Of a DNA stretch of 64,000 nucleotides, positions 12,422 to 23,215 are shown piece after piece. Within the stretch, counting starts at the first letter, position 1. Each line of letters starts with the position of its first letter. Source of the DNA: Cristatella mucedo. Taxonomy: Eukaryota; Bryozoa; Phylactolaemata; Cristatellidae. Where the stretch lies: positions 62,001 to 126,000 of the forward strand of contig WPIO01000010.1 of the NCBI GenBank assembly GCA_009760855.2, read 5' to 3'. The position numbers and the translations under genes are program-made. The notes under the pieces are model-generated. The model ran no database searches. It was not told where the DNA came from and worked only from the letters and a program-made list of their open reading frames with translations.

Positions 12422-12853
12422 TGCGAAGGAACATGACTCTTGCTGCCAGCGAGCACTGGGCGGAGACCTTGCAAGCTCTCAGACTGCCTAAGCAGCCGCA
12501 AACACACGACCGGTAGAAGGGCAGAAGATGACTCGGCAGCCCTGCCCAAATCAATGCATTGATGGCATCTGTGAGGACATCCATCTACCACAAACTGCCA
12601 CCAGCTGTTGGGCGGGTTCGGAACGAACAATGTGACAGTGCGAAAAACAAAGCATGCAGGGAATATAAAGGCTGCCGAAGGAGTACAAAGGGAAGGGGAG
12701 GGCTAGATCCGTCGACACCAGCAGTGGTCTACTGTGTATAGACTGGGCGTGGCCGGCGTAACTTGAAATAAAGCCTTTGGTGTTGGAGCCAGCAGACTTG
12801 TTGCTCGGTTGGGCTACCCAGCCTAACGACTGGTCGAGCTGAGGTGTGTCACA
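12422..12853 (+). repeat. Second LTR (3' LTR of the first unit)
   Basis: Begins TGCGAAGGAACATG and ends GTGTGTCACA. Its TATAAA (12,664-12,669) and AATAAA (12,767-12,772) sit at the same offsets as in the first LTR. It is followed by the TTTGGCGGCTCA leader, which normally follows a 5' LTR, so this LTR serves both sides. Confidence 0.88.
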
Positions 12854-12892
12854 TTTGGCGGCTCAAAGATGGGATCTAGGATGGTCTCAGGG

Positions 12893-13144
12893 CTGTCGGG
12901 CCGGTTTGGACCAAACAATGGCCTGACAGTGCGAAAAAACGCAATCCAGGGAATATAAGGGCTGCCAGGTGGAGTACATTGGGAATGGGAGGGCTAGATC
13001 CCTCGACAGCAGTAGGCGTCAAGTGTGTGTAGACTGGGCTCGGCCGGCGTAGCTTGAAATAAAGGTCTTGATGTTGGAGCCAGCAGACATGTTGCTCGGT
13101 CGGGCTACCCAGCCTGACGACAGGTCTTTCGGAGGGCTGTCACA
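12893..13144 (+). repeat. Third LTR, 5'-truncated
   Basis: Starts inside the LTR at the CTGTCGGGCCGGTTTGG block (matching about 11,175 in the first LTR) and runs to the LTR end GGGCTGTCACA. It keeps the AATAAA signal but lacks roughly the first 170 bases. Confidence 0.85.
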
Positions 13145-13344
13145 CTATTGAAAAGCAGGTGGTTGCTGAAAAGACCGTCACTGGAAGGGTCGCCTGATTG
13201 TGACTGAGACCATAAGGTTGGCTATTTACTACACTAGCACGCTACTGCCCCGCCGTAGTCGAGAGGCTAGGGTGAAGAAAGAACGGGTGGAAGTTTCATT
13301 AACCTCTTTATAATAGCATCGCATGGGCTAACAATAACATGGGG

Positions 13345-13635
13345 AACTAAAAAGAACTCCTGAGGCCTTAGGCACATCACGCTATGGAGCACGTGGTAAA
13401 TAACGAAGCCAACCTTCCTAAGCCAAGGGAGTTAGGAAGGCTAGCTTCGTTTTTTACCAGGTTATTTACTTCCTGCCTTCCCAATCCAAGGGGGATACAG
13501 TCAAACCTGAACAATATTGACGTCAGGCAGAAATCCGCACACAAAAATCAACCACGACTAAATTGGTACGAAATTTTCTGCATTAACAGGGACATACTAG
13601 CCTGGCACATCTCAGATCGCTGAGGGCTCTAAAGG
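13345..13635 (+). repeat. Dispersed repeat X, copy 2
   Basis: Diverged direct relative of 9,090-9,300, with shared CTTCCCAA..CCAAGGG and GGCACATCTCAG blocks. It contains the hairpin at 13,395-13,458. Confidence 0.5.
13395..13458. repeat. 27-bp imperfect hairpin, 10-nt loop
   Basis: Arm 1 (13,395-13,421) and the reverse complement of arm 2 (13,432-13,458) agree at 24 of 27 positions, with the three mismatches spread along the stem. A 64-nt foldback of this shape could be a small palindromic transposon remnant or a pre-miRNA-like hairpin. No expression evidence can be drawn from sequence. Confidence 0.85.
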
Positions 13636-13639
13636 TTCT

Positions 13640-14274
13640 TACTGCTGGCACCCGTCTCGGGCCGGAAGCCAGGACTGGGGCAATGTGAAGAGCATCGGCG
13701 ATGTGCAAGCGCTCAGAGACGACAGCCGACTTCTGTGCACTTGCAATTGAGATTATAGGGAGAGAACCTTGCATCTGAAGATGTTTCGTAGGAAGAGATT
13801 TTAAGGAAGATATTCGCTCATTAGAAGCTGGTGCTACGGAGCCTGGAGCCCAGCCCTGGTATAAACCTTTTAGGTAAAGGACGTCCGTTAGTAGCAGTTC
13901 CTTTTGCTTGACTGCTTGCGGCAAGCTTTTCCTGCAGGAGGATGAGCACTGTGTCGCTGACGTAGGGGTATCGCAAGCTTCAGGTCCTCACACATTGCAT
14001 GCATTTCACTACTTACCATACTAGTGAGGATCGTGTGGTCACTAAATGTGTGTCAGAAAATTTGGGTTGATTTTTTGTTTTCATGCTTTTCCTTTTGTCC
14101 TGTCGTTTGTATTGGTTGATCGTGTGTCAACAACTTGGATGTTAACCCTTTCTCCAAGAAGTAAGTTAGGCTGTTGCTGACAGACGGTCGAATCTGCCGG
14201 TAGAATGGCAACAGTGTGTTTACATCCGCTTGAGCTAGCTATTGTAGAAGATGAAGTCACGGAGTTTTAAAATT
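13640..14274. other. No feature recognised
   Basis: Only short frames without motifs are seen here. Confidence 0.4.
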
Positions 14275-14430
14275 TAAGGCTGGCTGACTAAACATTCATT
14301 TATATAGCTAAAAAGGAGCCCTTACGGTCATTTCGGCCTCTGGCGATGGGCGATACAGAATCATCCAATGTAGGATTCGAACCCACAACCTGGTTGGGAA
14401 GAGCAAGCACCTTATCTCCTAGGCTAAAAT
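14275..14430 (-). mobile_element. SINE1 copy
   Basis: Reverse orientation: GGCTGACTAAACA tail, CTTACGGTCATTTCGGCCTC body, B box GGATTCGAACCCACAACCT and AGCAAGCACCTTATCTCCTAGGC over the A box. Confidence 0.8.
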
Positions 14431-14434
14431 AAAG

Positions 14435-17400
14435 GACGGTTATCCTGAGATAGGATATGTAGGTATGAGGTAAGGGTGCTAGCTCTTAGCTTGCACTGAC
14501 AACAATAGTATCAAGACAAAGTTTATGATAGGCTGTGTTTCCTTCGCTTTCGGCAGGAAGAAAGGGTTCAAACGCTCGAGGAATTTGCTGATGATGGTAA
14601 CCAGCAATCGGCAGCTACGTCCTCGACACTGAGCGGGATAAATGTGCATATGGCATTTTTCCGCTAGGCAGATAGATCTAGGCAGTTGTTTCGAGTCTAC
14701 CGGTGACCATATTAGCAGCTCCGTGGTCCGGCACGAATGCGAATTAGACTGCCAATCAATGTCGGTGAAAAAACCCAGTGCGGTTTGAGAGAGGCATGGC
14801 AAAAACGAGAGTTATATCTTGGCCACGCTGAGGTAAATGGTTGTTTAGTTCTAAGTGAAAACTGGCAGAAAACGGACCGGGTGAGGACTTCTTCTCAGCG
14901 TACACTGTGTCTCCACCCCAGAGGCATTTGGGCTCGCCACAGCCCGTTGGAGGTGATTCATAGACAGTGGCCGAAAGAGTGGCGGACGACAAAGACGGTT
15001 TCGGAAACGGTAGCCCGCTCAAGCCTGCCACTGGAAGGCAAGGTTCGTTGCGTGTCTTCAATAATCCCCATCAGGTGACGAATCCAGAGAGCTCTCAGAA
15101 TGAGGGTCTGCCACAGCAGATGATACACATAGTGTTAAATATCCATTTGATGATTGCAGTGACGGATGAAAAGCATTTTGCTGTCCAGCCACCCGAATCA
15201 GACAGAAGAGCCCAAGTAGCCATACCTAGTTAGGATATTACGGTAAAGTAAGAAACTTAGCGTAACCAATTCGAGTATATTATTGCTTCGTGCGGATAGC
15301 CCGAGGCCGTGAAGACCTCAAATCTGGCTAAATATTTAAATGATTTCGCCATAAAAAAAAAAGTTGGAGGCCTTGGCGTAGTCGGATGTAGCAAGCTACG
15401 AGAAGTTGGCTGATGTACTCTAGGCTCACTTCTATCGTGAACCAGACGCAAAAGAGAGTCGGAAAGACCTGTCAGGACGGGTTAGGTGGAATGGCGAGAC
15501 ATTAGGCTAACTGGCGTTATCTATAGCGACATCCACCAAAAATGCTAACCCAACATTGGTCATGCATCCACTGCTGTCTCTTATCCTGCATTTGTTTAGA
15601 AGAGCCATACAGGACCAGTTTCCGGAGCAGTGCATATCGCTGGTAAACACCTAACCTCAGAGAGCCGATGGCGAAGACACTTCAAGATGACTTTTTTTGA
15701 AGGTGAGTGTTTATTAACAGAAGAGGATACGAAATGTATGATTGAACGGAAACAAAGTGGATTCCTGATACCCAGATGGATTACTTCGCTGTAGATTAGA
15801 TGCGCAAGGCAATCAGCTGGACTATCTTAATTTCATTTCAATATAAAAGCATTATTAACTTACTGTAGAGTGCCCATATGGCTTAGTGATTTTATTTTAG
15901 CCTTGGTTTTCTAGGAATTGCCCCGGGGGATGATGTGCAGCCTCACTTAAGAGAGAAGGGCCACAACATGATCCCGCCTCGACGTCAGGAATCACAAGCT
16001 AGCATTGCCTAGAATTTATTAGTGATATTAGTGATCTAGGTGACACTGTCTATTTATAAAGCACGGCAAGAGGATGACAGGAAGAAGGAGGATACGATTT
16101 TAGATGTGTATGTCAGGGGGACAGTCAACAACCAAGGATGTGTGATTTTCATCACAGCTAGTGTGCAGATACATTCTATATACGGCATGTTGGTACAAGG
16201 GGAAATTAATAAATACGTATACCGTGTTTTAGTTAAAACTGACTCGATTATTATTTATTAGGGCTAATTTCAAGAGTCCCAGCGGAATGACGCAGGCCTC
16301 GAAGCGTTGCGTGGTTTCAGGGGACATGGCAATAAAACTTGGAGCCCTAAAGAGATTAATTTTAGTAACAGTGGCAAGATTTTAGCCTTACTAGGACTCT
16401 AGCCACTACTATGATATGGATTTGTGACTTCTTTGTTTCAATGGTTGTAAGCTGGTTCAACGCTGTTCGTTTCAGATTCAATGAACTAATGAACTAACCA
16501 GATTTCCAATTTTGCAGTATTAAAAGGTGTTTTTATTTGAATGTCGTACCACTATTATTTGTGAAGCTGTGTCGTCTCTGAAATGGCCAATCTCAACAGG
16601 ACGTATGAGAGCTTCTTACTTTGCCTGTCGTTATATAATTAGGTTATGATTGAATGCTGGTTCAGTGGCATTCACATGGATTTCAGAATTCTTTTTTATT
16701 CCGTACTTGGGTGAACTAGTTGTTTATGGATTGCAGTGTCGAGTGGCTTTATGAACTTGCTCAAAAAGTTATCAAATGAAGGAACGTTCATGTGCTAACG
16801 ACCTCTCAGTTCAACACATAGTTTGACCTATCTGTATCGATGCTCAAACCTCACTAGCTTGGGAAGCAGTACAAAGCATACAATGTCTCAACACTACCAG
16901 GTCATAACCGAGACTCTTAATACGCCAAACGTAAATGAAAGAGCACTCAATGTTCTGCAGGCAGCTCGAACAGCAACACATTATTTTAAAAAGCCTGAAG
17001 TATCGTTCACATGTTTCTGATGATACCTCGGGTGGCTTCCATGAGACTCGTCTACAAGCTTACTGCATGCACGGATTAAGAAAAATCAGAATAGTTGTAC
17101 TCTTGCTTAAAACTCTAAGCACTTTGTTTTCTAAAAATCAAAATTCACACACATCCGGTTTATGATCATTTTTCCGTCAGAGTACACATCACAAATAAAT
17201 TCAGCGGAGTAGGCTTGTGGTCAAAAGACCACAGATCTAGTAAAAAACCACGCTTTATATGTTACCCCAATGAGATGCCGACTGATTAATTTTTGCGGAC
17301 GTTCTCTTTAACTACCTACTGTTGGAAGAATTTTTACAAGTACTCATAACATTCCAAAGAATATAAACCAATAAATACGTAAAAAAAAGACTTACAGTGG

Positions 17401-17944
17401 TCAAATTAAGAGAAAAGTCAAGGCCAACTAACTGTGTATTGTAAAGGAATGAGAATTTGTGCTTTGTGAAATCGCATCCAATTTGGTGTGAAAATTACTG
17501 ATCAGCTTTGAAGTCAACTGAATCGCATTTGCGGCCGTCCGCTGTTTTTTTCAAGTTGGTCTAAGGTCTGTCTAGCAACTTTTATTTTTCCTGAAAAAAC
17601 AGCTTTCACTGCCATTTGCATGATACTTAGCCTCTAAACATTATTTATCCCATTACCTCTCCGGTAGGTACTTATATTGCTTAGACAGTGCGAATCTTGT
17701 AGAAATCGCATCTGATATTCATTCATAAAGGTTGGAGATTGTTGAATTATTATTCTGAAAGCTTGAGTAACACCCTTGTATGTTTCAACCTCTGTCATTC
17801 GGCTTCAGTATATGTGATTGACGTATTGTCTCAATTGATGCTCAGCGAAATAGCTGCAACGTTCCATAACCTCGTTCTCGGCTTTACTGCCCTCTTATTG
17901 AATATCAAATTGATTTGAAAACCGTCAGAGTGGCTTAAATTAAA
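14435..17944. other. No gene recognised
   Basis: Frames of up to 113 codons at 14.5-15.2 kb overlap on both strands without a family match. A very decayed LINE is possible for the minus-strand frame at 14,479-14,802, but I could not align its RT motifs. Sequence from about 15.3 kb on is AT-rich and featureless. Confidence 0.35.
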
Positions 17945-18030
17945 ACGTATTGCTGATCTAGCGGTTGGGTGATGGTCTCGCACCACATGTTTGTCAGGTC
18001 TTCGAATCTTGCCGTGCTAAACCCTAAATT
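17945..18030 (+). mobile_element. Weak tRNA-like SINE remnant
   Basis: TAGCGGTTGGGTGATGG resembles an A box region and CAGGTCTTCGAATCTTGCC resembles a B box. The two are about 30 bases apart, as in the window's SINEs, but the body beyond is not recognisable. Confidence 0.35.
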
Positions 18031-18420
18031 GAAATTGTTTTAGGATCCAGCAATCAGCTCGTTTGCACCGAAAGTCTGAAACGTGCCTACGGCTAAGTTT
18101 AAGCACCGATTACTTTGAACTTGTAAGTCTAGAGCTAAGACGCATAAGTTGCCGTCAGCTGTCTCTTTATCTTAGTGAGCTTTTCTTTTCTGTTCAAATG
18201 CACAGGCACATAATTCAGTGTGTTCTACTAGTCATTTGTCTCATTAGTCGCTAACTCTTTGCATTTTTGCTGTTACTGGTGCTTTACCATCTGCTGACCC
18301 AGGGCCTGCAGCTAACCTATTGGATATGTGGGTGATTACTGGCTGCTGCATTCAGCGTCAAAACCCCTAGACCGTCCTAAGATCCCCACCCTGATGCAGT
18401 GGGCTGCTTGAGTCATCCAG

Positions 18421-18500
18421 TGTACTGGTACACTGTACATTGTATTGGTACACTGTACAGTGTACTGGTACAATGTACAGTGTACTGGTACAATGCACCT
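18421..18500. repeat. Four tandem 20-bp near-palindromic units
   Basis: Four head-to-tail copies of TGTACTGGTACANTGTACAG-like units start at 18,421, 18,441, 18,461 and 18,481. Each unit contains GTAC...GTAC self-complementary steps, so the array can pair within and between units. Confidence 0.93.
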
Positions 18501-18769
18501 CTTTGATGTGGGCTGACTGCGCACAGGAGCAGCTCCCCAGTTAGCTTGCATCGGTGAGTTCGACTAACGCACATAGTACGGACCCGGCTGCTGTGCATGC
18601 GGTATGGTTAGGAGAAGGACTGACCAGTGAGCTTGCCGCAGAGGGTTCGTCTAGGACAGCTGGTGCTAACCCGCTTAAGTTAGAATGGTGCCTTATGCAG
18701 TCGATGCGGTATGGATGTGCACCGACTTGTGCGCTTGAGTCATCAGCGCGATTAGTAGCAAAGATGGCG

Positions 18770-19335
18770 AGCTAGTGTGAGAGCCATCTAATAGGCCACG
18801 GACAAAAATGAATAAGCCTGAGAACGGGCGCCGAGTGAAGGTTTCGAGAAAATAGGATGAGCTCAGGAGTTAAGATGGGAGCGAATAAAAAGAAGACGAC
18901 TGAATGAGCTCGCGGCTGCAGCTTCCGTAGTCGAAGCGAGAGACTCGAAGCTTCGACAGCGGAATCTTCTAGAAGATCTTCAAGAAGCTTCGACAGCGCA
19001 AGAGTCCGAACCTACGGCGTGCGAGGTGCGGCTAAGTGCAACTTGGACTTCGAAGTTGCATTCTACCGACTTCCAAGTTTGCCGCTCATATCTTGGCGCA
19101 CTGTAGCGGTCCGCCTTCGGGGTTGGGTACGAGGTCGCTAGCGATCGCCGGCGCTGGGTAAAGTTCTATTTACTCTGGCATTGGGAGTTTGCACTGTCTT
19201 TGCTCCGTCGTGCACTCCAGTGCGTGCGGCGTCAAGCCGCATTCGTCGGAGCCTAACCGCTACTAACGGTTACGTGACGTTACGGTAACGGCGAATGAAA
19301 AGCTGCTGGTTTTGCCGCTCAATTTTGGCCGGGGT
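18770..19335 (-). repeat. GC-rich inverted repeat, left arm
   Basis: The reverse complement aligns in order with 19,760-20,345. Matching landmarks (written in the right-arm sense) are TAGTAGCGGTTAGG, AGTGCAAACTCCCAATG, CGCTACAG..CCAAGATATGAGCGG, AAGTTGCACTTAGC, CGCCGTAGGTTC, TCGACTACGGAAGCTGCAGC and TTTTTGTCCGTGGCC. The similarity is clear but diverged with indels. There is no coding frame and the class is unknown; an LTR or foldback DNA element is possible. Confidence 0.7.
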
Positions 19336-19355
19336 GTTTTTAGCCTCACTGCAGC

Positions 19356-19693
19356 ACTGTATTTCTTGAAACTAAATGACGATCAAACCAAACTGCTGCT
19401 CATAAGGCACCCTAAGCATGTAGCGGCATTAAAAGGCTTTGCTCTTCTACTATGCGATGCTGTTGTGCGACCGTCACCACATGCTCGAAATTTGGATGTC
19501 GTTTTTGAATGCTGCTTAAATTTGAAAATCTTCATTCATAAGACTGCTTCTGCAGCTACTCATACGTCCGATCCCGATCTAAGAAACCGAGTTGTCTTCT
19601 ACAGTGGCTTACAACAAGTTTAACTAGCTCCTCAGTTTCGCCTTGGCTGGATAATTGTAATTACCTTTCGGTTGGGCTACCAAATAAAGCTGT
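19356..19693 (+). mobile_element. LINE-A fragment, first part
   Basis: The plus-strand frame reads FLKLNDDQTKLLLIRHPKHV.. then ..VVFECCLNLKIFIHKTAS, the same ORF2 section as the 3.9-kb copy. It runs to GGGCTACCAAATAAAGCTGTAA, where the family consensus is broken off. The remaining 3' part resumes near 20,650. Confidence 0.85.
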
Positions 19694-20372
19694 AACCGCG
19701 CAGAAGCTCGTCCCCCGGCTCTCTACTGGTGGACTGTGTGATGCAGTACTGCGATGCGGTTAAAACACAGGCGGCCACAACTGGGTGCCGAAAGCAACAG
19801 TTTATTGTGGGCCTGTTCGTAGCGGTTACGCGCCGGCGCAAGCGCTTTACCCGGCGCGCACCGGACCAACGGAGTTAACTGTGCGAACTCCCAAGCCCGA
19901 CTATAATAACTACCCTACGCGTTTACGCGGCGCGTACCGGACCGACGGAGTTAACTGCGCCAATTCCCGAAATCCGAGTATAACCAACTACCCTGCGCGT
20001 TTACGCGGCGCGTACCAGACCGACGGAGTTAACTGCGCGAACTCCCGAAGTCCGAGTATAACTAACTACCCTATGCGCGCGTCGCTACAGCACCCCAAGA
20101 TACGAGCGGCTAACTGAGTAGCCGGCAGAACACAACTGCGCAGTCTAAGTTGCACTTAGCTGTCCGTCGCCGTAGGTTCATCTCTCGTGCTCTCGAAGCG
20201 TAGTCTCGCATCGACTACCGAAGCTGCAGCCCTGAGCTCTGTCAGTCCTGTTATTTTATACTCCTCTCCCTCTCCCTCTCTCTCTCTCTCTGCCCTCTCG
20301 ACCTTGGGTGTAGCTGTTATTGTTTTTGTCGGACCCTAGCTCTCGGTGTCCGTCCTACGCCTAATTCTTCGT
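19694..20372 (+). repeat. GC-rich inverted repeat, right arm
   Basis: This block, absent from the other LINE-A copies, breaks the LINE-A element. Its core (about 19,760-20,345) is an inverted relative of 18,770-19,335, and it contains a ~77-bp minisatellite. It ends in CT-rich sequence before an 11-bp minisatellite. Confidence 0.7.
19853..20085. repeat. ~77-bp minisatellite, three units
   Basis: Units begin at GGCGCGYACCGGACC near 19,853, 19,929 and 20,007. Each continues AACGGAGTTAACTG, then AACTCCC, then an ACTACCCT-type block. The array is strikingly rich in CpG and GCGC steps compared with its surroundings. Confidence 0.85.
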
Positions 20373-20570
20373 GGCTAGTCCTTGGCTAGTCCTTGGCTAG
20401 TCCTTGGCTAGTCCTTGGCTAGTCCTTGGCTAGTCCTTGGCTAGTCCTTGGCTAGTCCTTGGCTAGTCCTTGGCTAGTCCTTGGCTAGTCCTTGGCTAGC
20501 CCTTGGCTAGCCCTTGGCCAGCCCTTGGCCAGTCCTTGGCCAGTCCTTGGCCAGTCCTTGGCTAGTCCGT
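20373..20570. repeat. 11-bp minisatellite, ~18 units
   Basis: Head-to-tail GGCTAGTCCTT units with an exact 11-bp period. The first ~11 units are identical; later units vary at one or two positions (GGCTAGCCCTT, GGCCAGTCCTT). The gradient suggests recent homogenisation on the left side. Confidence 0.97.
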
Positions 20571-20649
20571 CGCTGTACGGTTGCTCTAGGTACCCAAGTC
20601 AGACCCACTAAGGCAAGGGCTAATATCGCGGCTAGCCTGAGAGCTGCTC

Positions 20650-21275
20650 CGTTGCAAAGCAACTAGGTCACTGCAAATGGCTATGAATATGACTGCAAGG
20701 CTAGTTTTCAAGTCCCACAGGTTCGATCACGTGTCTCCTTTGCTAAAAGAGCTAGGATGAATGCCGGTTGATCAACGGATACAGAGCACAGTTCTTAAGC
20801 TGATCCACAAGGCCCGCCATGGCTTGAGTCCTTCATACCTAGCTAAAGTACTGCACCAGTTTCAGCCTAGTCGTGCCCTCAGGCCCTGTATGGACAATAA
20901 ATTAGCTGTTCCTTGGCTCAGCTTAAAGACCGTTGGCGACAGAGGCTTTAGCTCTGCAGGTCCTAGGATGTGGAAATCGCTTCCATAATTCTTACGCAAC
21001 GACAACTACTCTCCTGCTGCCGAATATGGCTCATCTTTGCCAGTAGTCCTGAGCTAGTACTTCCATGCAATACACTACCTCAACTGCTCTCCTGACTCTG
21101 CTAGGCTTCCTACTTTCTCTTTGTTGAGTGAGACGAAGTCTGTTGGCTACCGAATGCGTATCGAAAGCCGCTTAGGCTGTGAGTGGGCTACACAAAACTC
21201 TCCTGTGTAACACTCACATAATTTCTGTGGCTTAGTAGAGTTACAAACCATGCATTACATTACATTGTATTGCAA
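20650..21275 (+). mobile_element. LINE-A fragment, 3' part after interruption
   Basis: Continues the broken copy from the GGTCACTGCAAATGGC block. Frame 20,761-20,988 reads VDQRIQSTVLKLIHKARHGL.. and ..LKTVGDRGFSSAGPRMWKSL before a stop. It ends with the family terminus (CTTAGTAGAGTTACAAACCATGC, then ATTACATTACATT). Together with 19,356-19,693 it forms one LINE-A copy split by the GC-rich insert. Confidence 0.88.
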
Positions 21276-21279
21276 GGTC

Positions 21280-22524
21280 CGCCCGTAGAGAGCCAGAGGA
21301 CGCCCTGTACGTATAGGCGAATGCTTTCGCGGTTACAACTGTAGCATTCCAGATCTCGTGTTGACCAGGGGTTGTTGATCTCATTGACCAGGGCTGCATT
21401 GACAGTCTGTTAAAATTCTTTTGTTGCAGGAAAGGCTTGTCCTCTAGGCCTGTAGATTGGAACTATCCTTGCTCTTTGCGTGGTGGCAAAACAGTTTGCA
21501 AAGTTTGATCACGCATTGTAACTTATGAAATTACCAAATCAACCATGTTTGAGATTATTTTAACTTATGGAAGAGCGAAGCTTGGAATTTTCGGTTGATG
21601 AACCACTTGTCACTGAATGGTGCGTCGAAAAGCTAGCAGCTCCCTAGCTCTTGGGACTCGGGGTCTTGTTATTTATTTGTTGCAGATGGCGATATGCTTA
21701 CAGTTATAGCAAGCATATGGTTATCTTCTTACTTCAAAACGAGCAGTTTGATAGATGAAAATACATTTACAAGCCAAGTTTACCAAGGCAAGAGTAAGAG
21801 TAAGTTATGCTAGCAAATACGAAGTTTCTTGGAACGCAATTCTACGATCACTCTAGCCATAAGTCCCCTAACCTGGGAGTGATACTGTCCCGTTCTGAAA
21901 GGTTTTTGATGCCCCTCCTTGGTTGCAAATAGTAAACAGGAGCCACAGCCAACTGTAAATTAAGATCGTATTGATGACTCCATAAAGCTCATAAGTCGAA
22001 TTACTTTTAGGGACTGGATGAATATTTATCGGGTGTCTCACTGCACTCTGTAAAACTCGATTAGACAGCTATACATTTATCTAGGTGATCCCCGACCCCC
22101 GAAAGCGTAATTCATTTGTGCTGAGACAACCACGAGACTTTAAAGATATGGTCAACAGTCTGATTACAGAAAGAGTAATTCGTGCCTTAGAGACCTTTTC
22201 ACAATCAATGTTGACTTTCCAATGCGACATTTCGCATTGCTTTAGGCTGAAAGTGAGACCTTAAATTGTTACATGCTAATCTCTTCTGGAAATACCACGG
22301 GCCTGGTTCTTTCACATGGACAATGGTTCGTAAAAGCAGCGATTCAGACAGTTCAAGTAATCTCGACATAGTAAGTCTCACCAATGATTGAACTAGTGGC
22401 GATCAGTGCCACGGCACTGCAAAGGGTGATGCAGAGCTGCTAAAGGATACTGACGATCTCCGGCATAGATTGAAATGAAAGACGGCCATATAAAGATACA
22501 TGACTGATTAAGTTTATCTATGAT
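21280..22524. other. No feature recognised
   Basis: AT-rich, no open frame of note, no recognised repeat. Confidence 0.4.
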
Positions 22525-23215
22525 TTAAAGCTATCTTCTACAGTGGCTTGCAAAAAATTTAACTAGCTCCTTAGTTCTGTCTCAGCTTGATTATTGTGAT
22601 TCCCTTTTGGCTGGGCTACCAAAGCAGCAACTAGACCACTGCAACTTCCTATGAATAAGGCTAGTCTTCAAGTCAAAGAGGTTTGAGCACATGACTCCTT
22701 TTTTAAAAGAGCTAGGAAAGATGCCTGTTGATCAACGGATATCGAGCAAAATTCTTACGCTGACCCAAAATGCAAAGGACGGCTTAGCTCCTTCCCACCC
22801 AGCTGAAACGCTGCACCAGTTTTAGCCTCGCATTTTCAGGGTATGTATGGACAATAAATTAGAAATTCTATTCCTCCGCTTAAAGACCGTTGGGGACAGA
22901 AGCTTTAGCTCTGCAGGTTCTAGACTATGGAACTCGCTTCCACAATTCTTACGCAACGACTACTACTCTCCTGCTGCCGACTATGGTTCGTCATTTTCAG
23001 CGGTCCTGAGCTGCTACTTCTAAACTACTCACTATCTCAACTGCTCTCCTGACTCTGCTATGCTTCCCACTTTCTCTTTGTTGTGTGAGACGAAGTCTTT
23101 TTGCTACTGAATGGGTACCGAAAGCCGCTTAGGCTGTGAGTGTGCTATAAAAAACTCTCCAGCATAAGACCCACTTAGTCTTTATGACTTTGTGGAGTCA
23201 CCAACGGAGAGATAT
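22525..23215 (+). mobile_element. LINE-A copy, 5'-truncated
   Basis: Aligns with the LINE-A 3' section from CTACAGTGGCTTGCAAAAAA through the WNSLPQFL-coding block to GGAGTCACCAACGGAGAGATA at the 3' terminus. The frame has several frameshifts, so it is an old, dead copy. Confidence 0.85.

Larger units (their letters stand above)
10994..13149 (+). mobile_element. Ty3/gypsy-type composite: three LTRs, 5-bp TSD
   Basis: Order: CTATT duplication (10,994-10,998); LTR (10,999-11,420); short internal region (11,421-12,421); second LTR (12,422-12,853); 39 bp repeating the post-LTR leader; third LTR lacking its 5' part (12,893-13,144); then CTATT again (13,145-13,149). The internal region is far too short for gag-pol. 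Around 12,080-12,300 it retains decayed integrase-linker-like words (QLVKLQESDPTLDRVRRLV, RRWTARRVIPQSA) with stops. The outer duplication brackets all three LTRs, so the composite appears to have integrated as one unit or recombined with outer flanks kept. Confidence 0.88.

Noticed and set aside
14479-14802. 107-codon minus-strand frame considered as LINE RT
   Set aside because: No clear RT motif order could be aligned; left as unknown.
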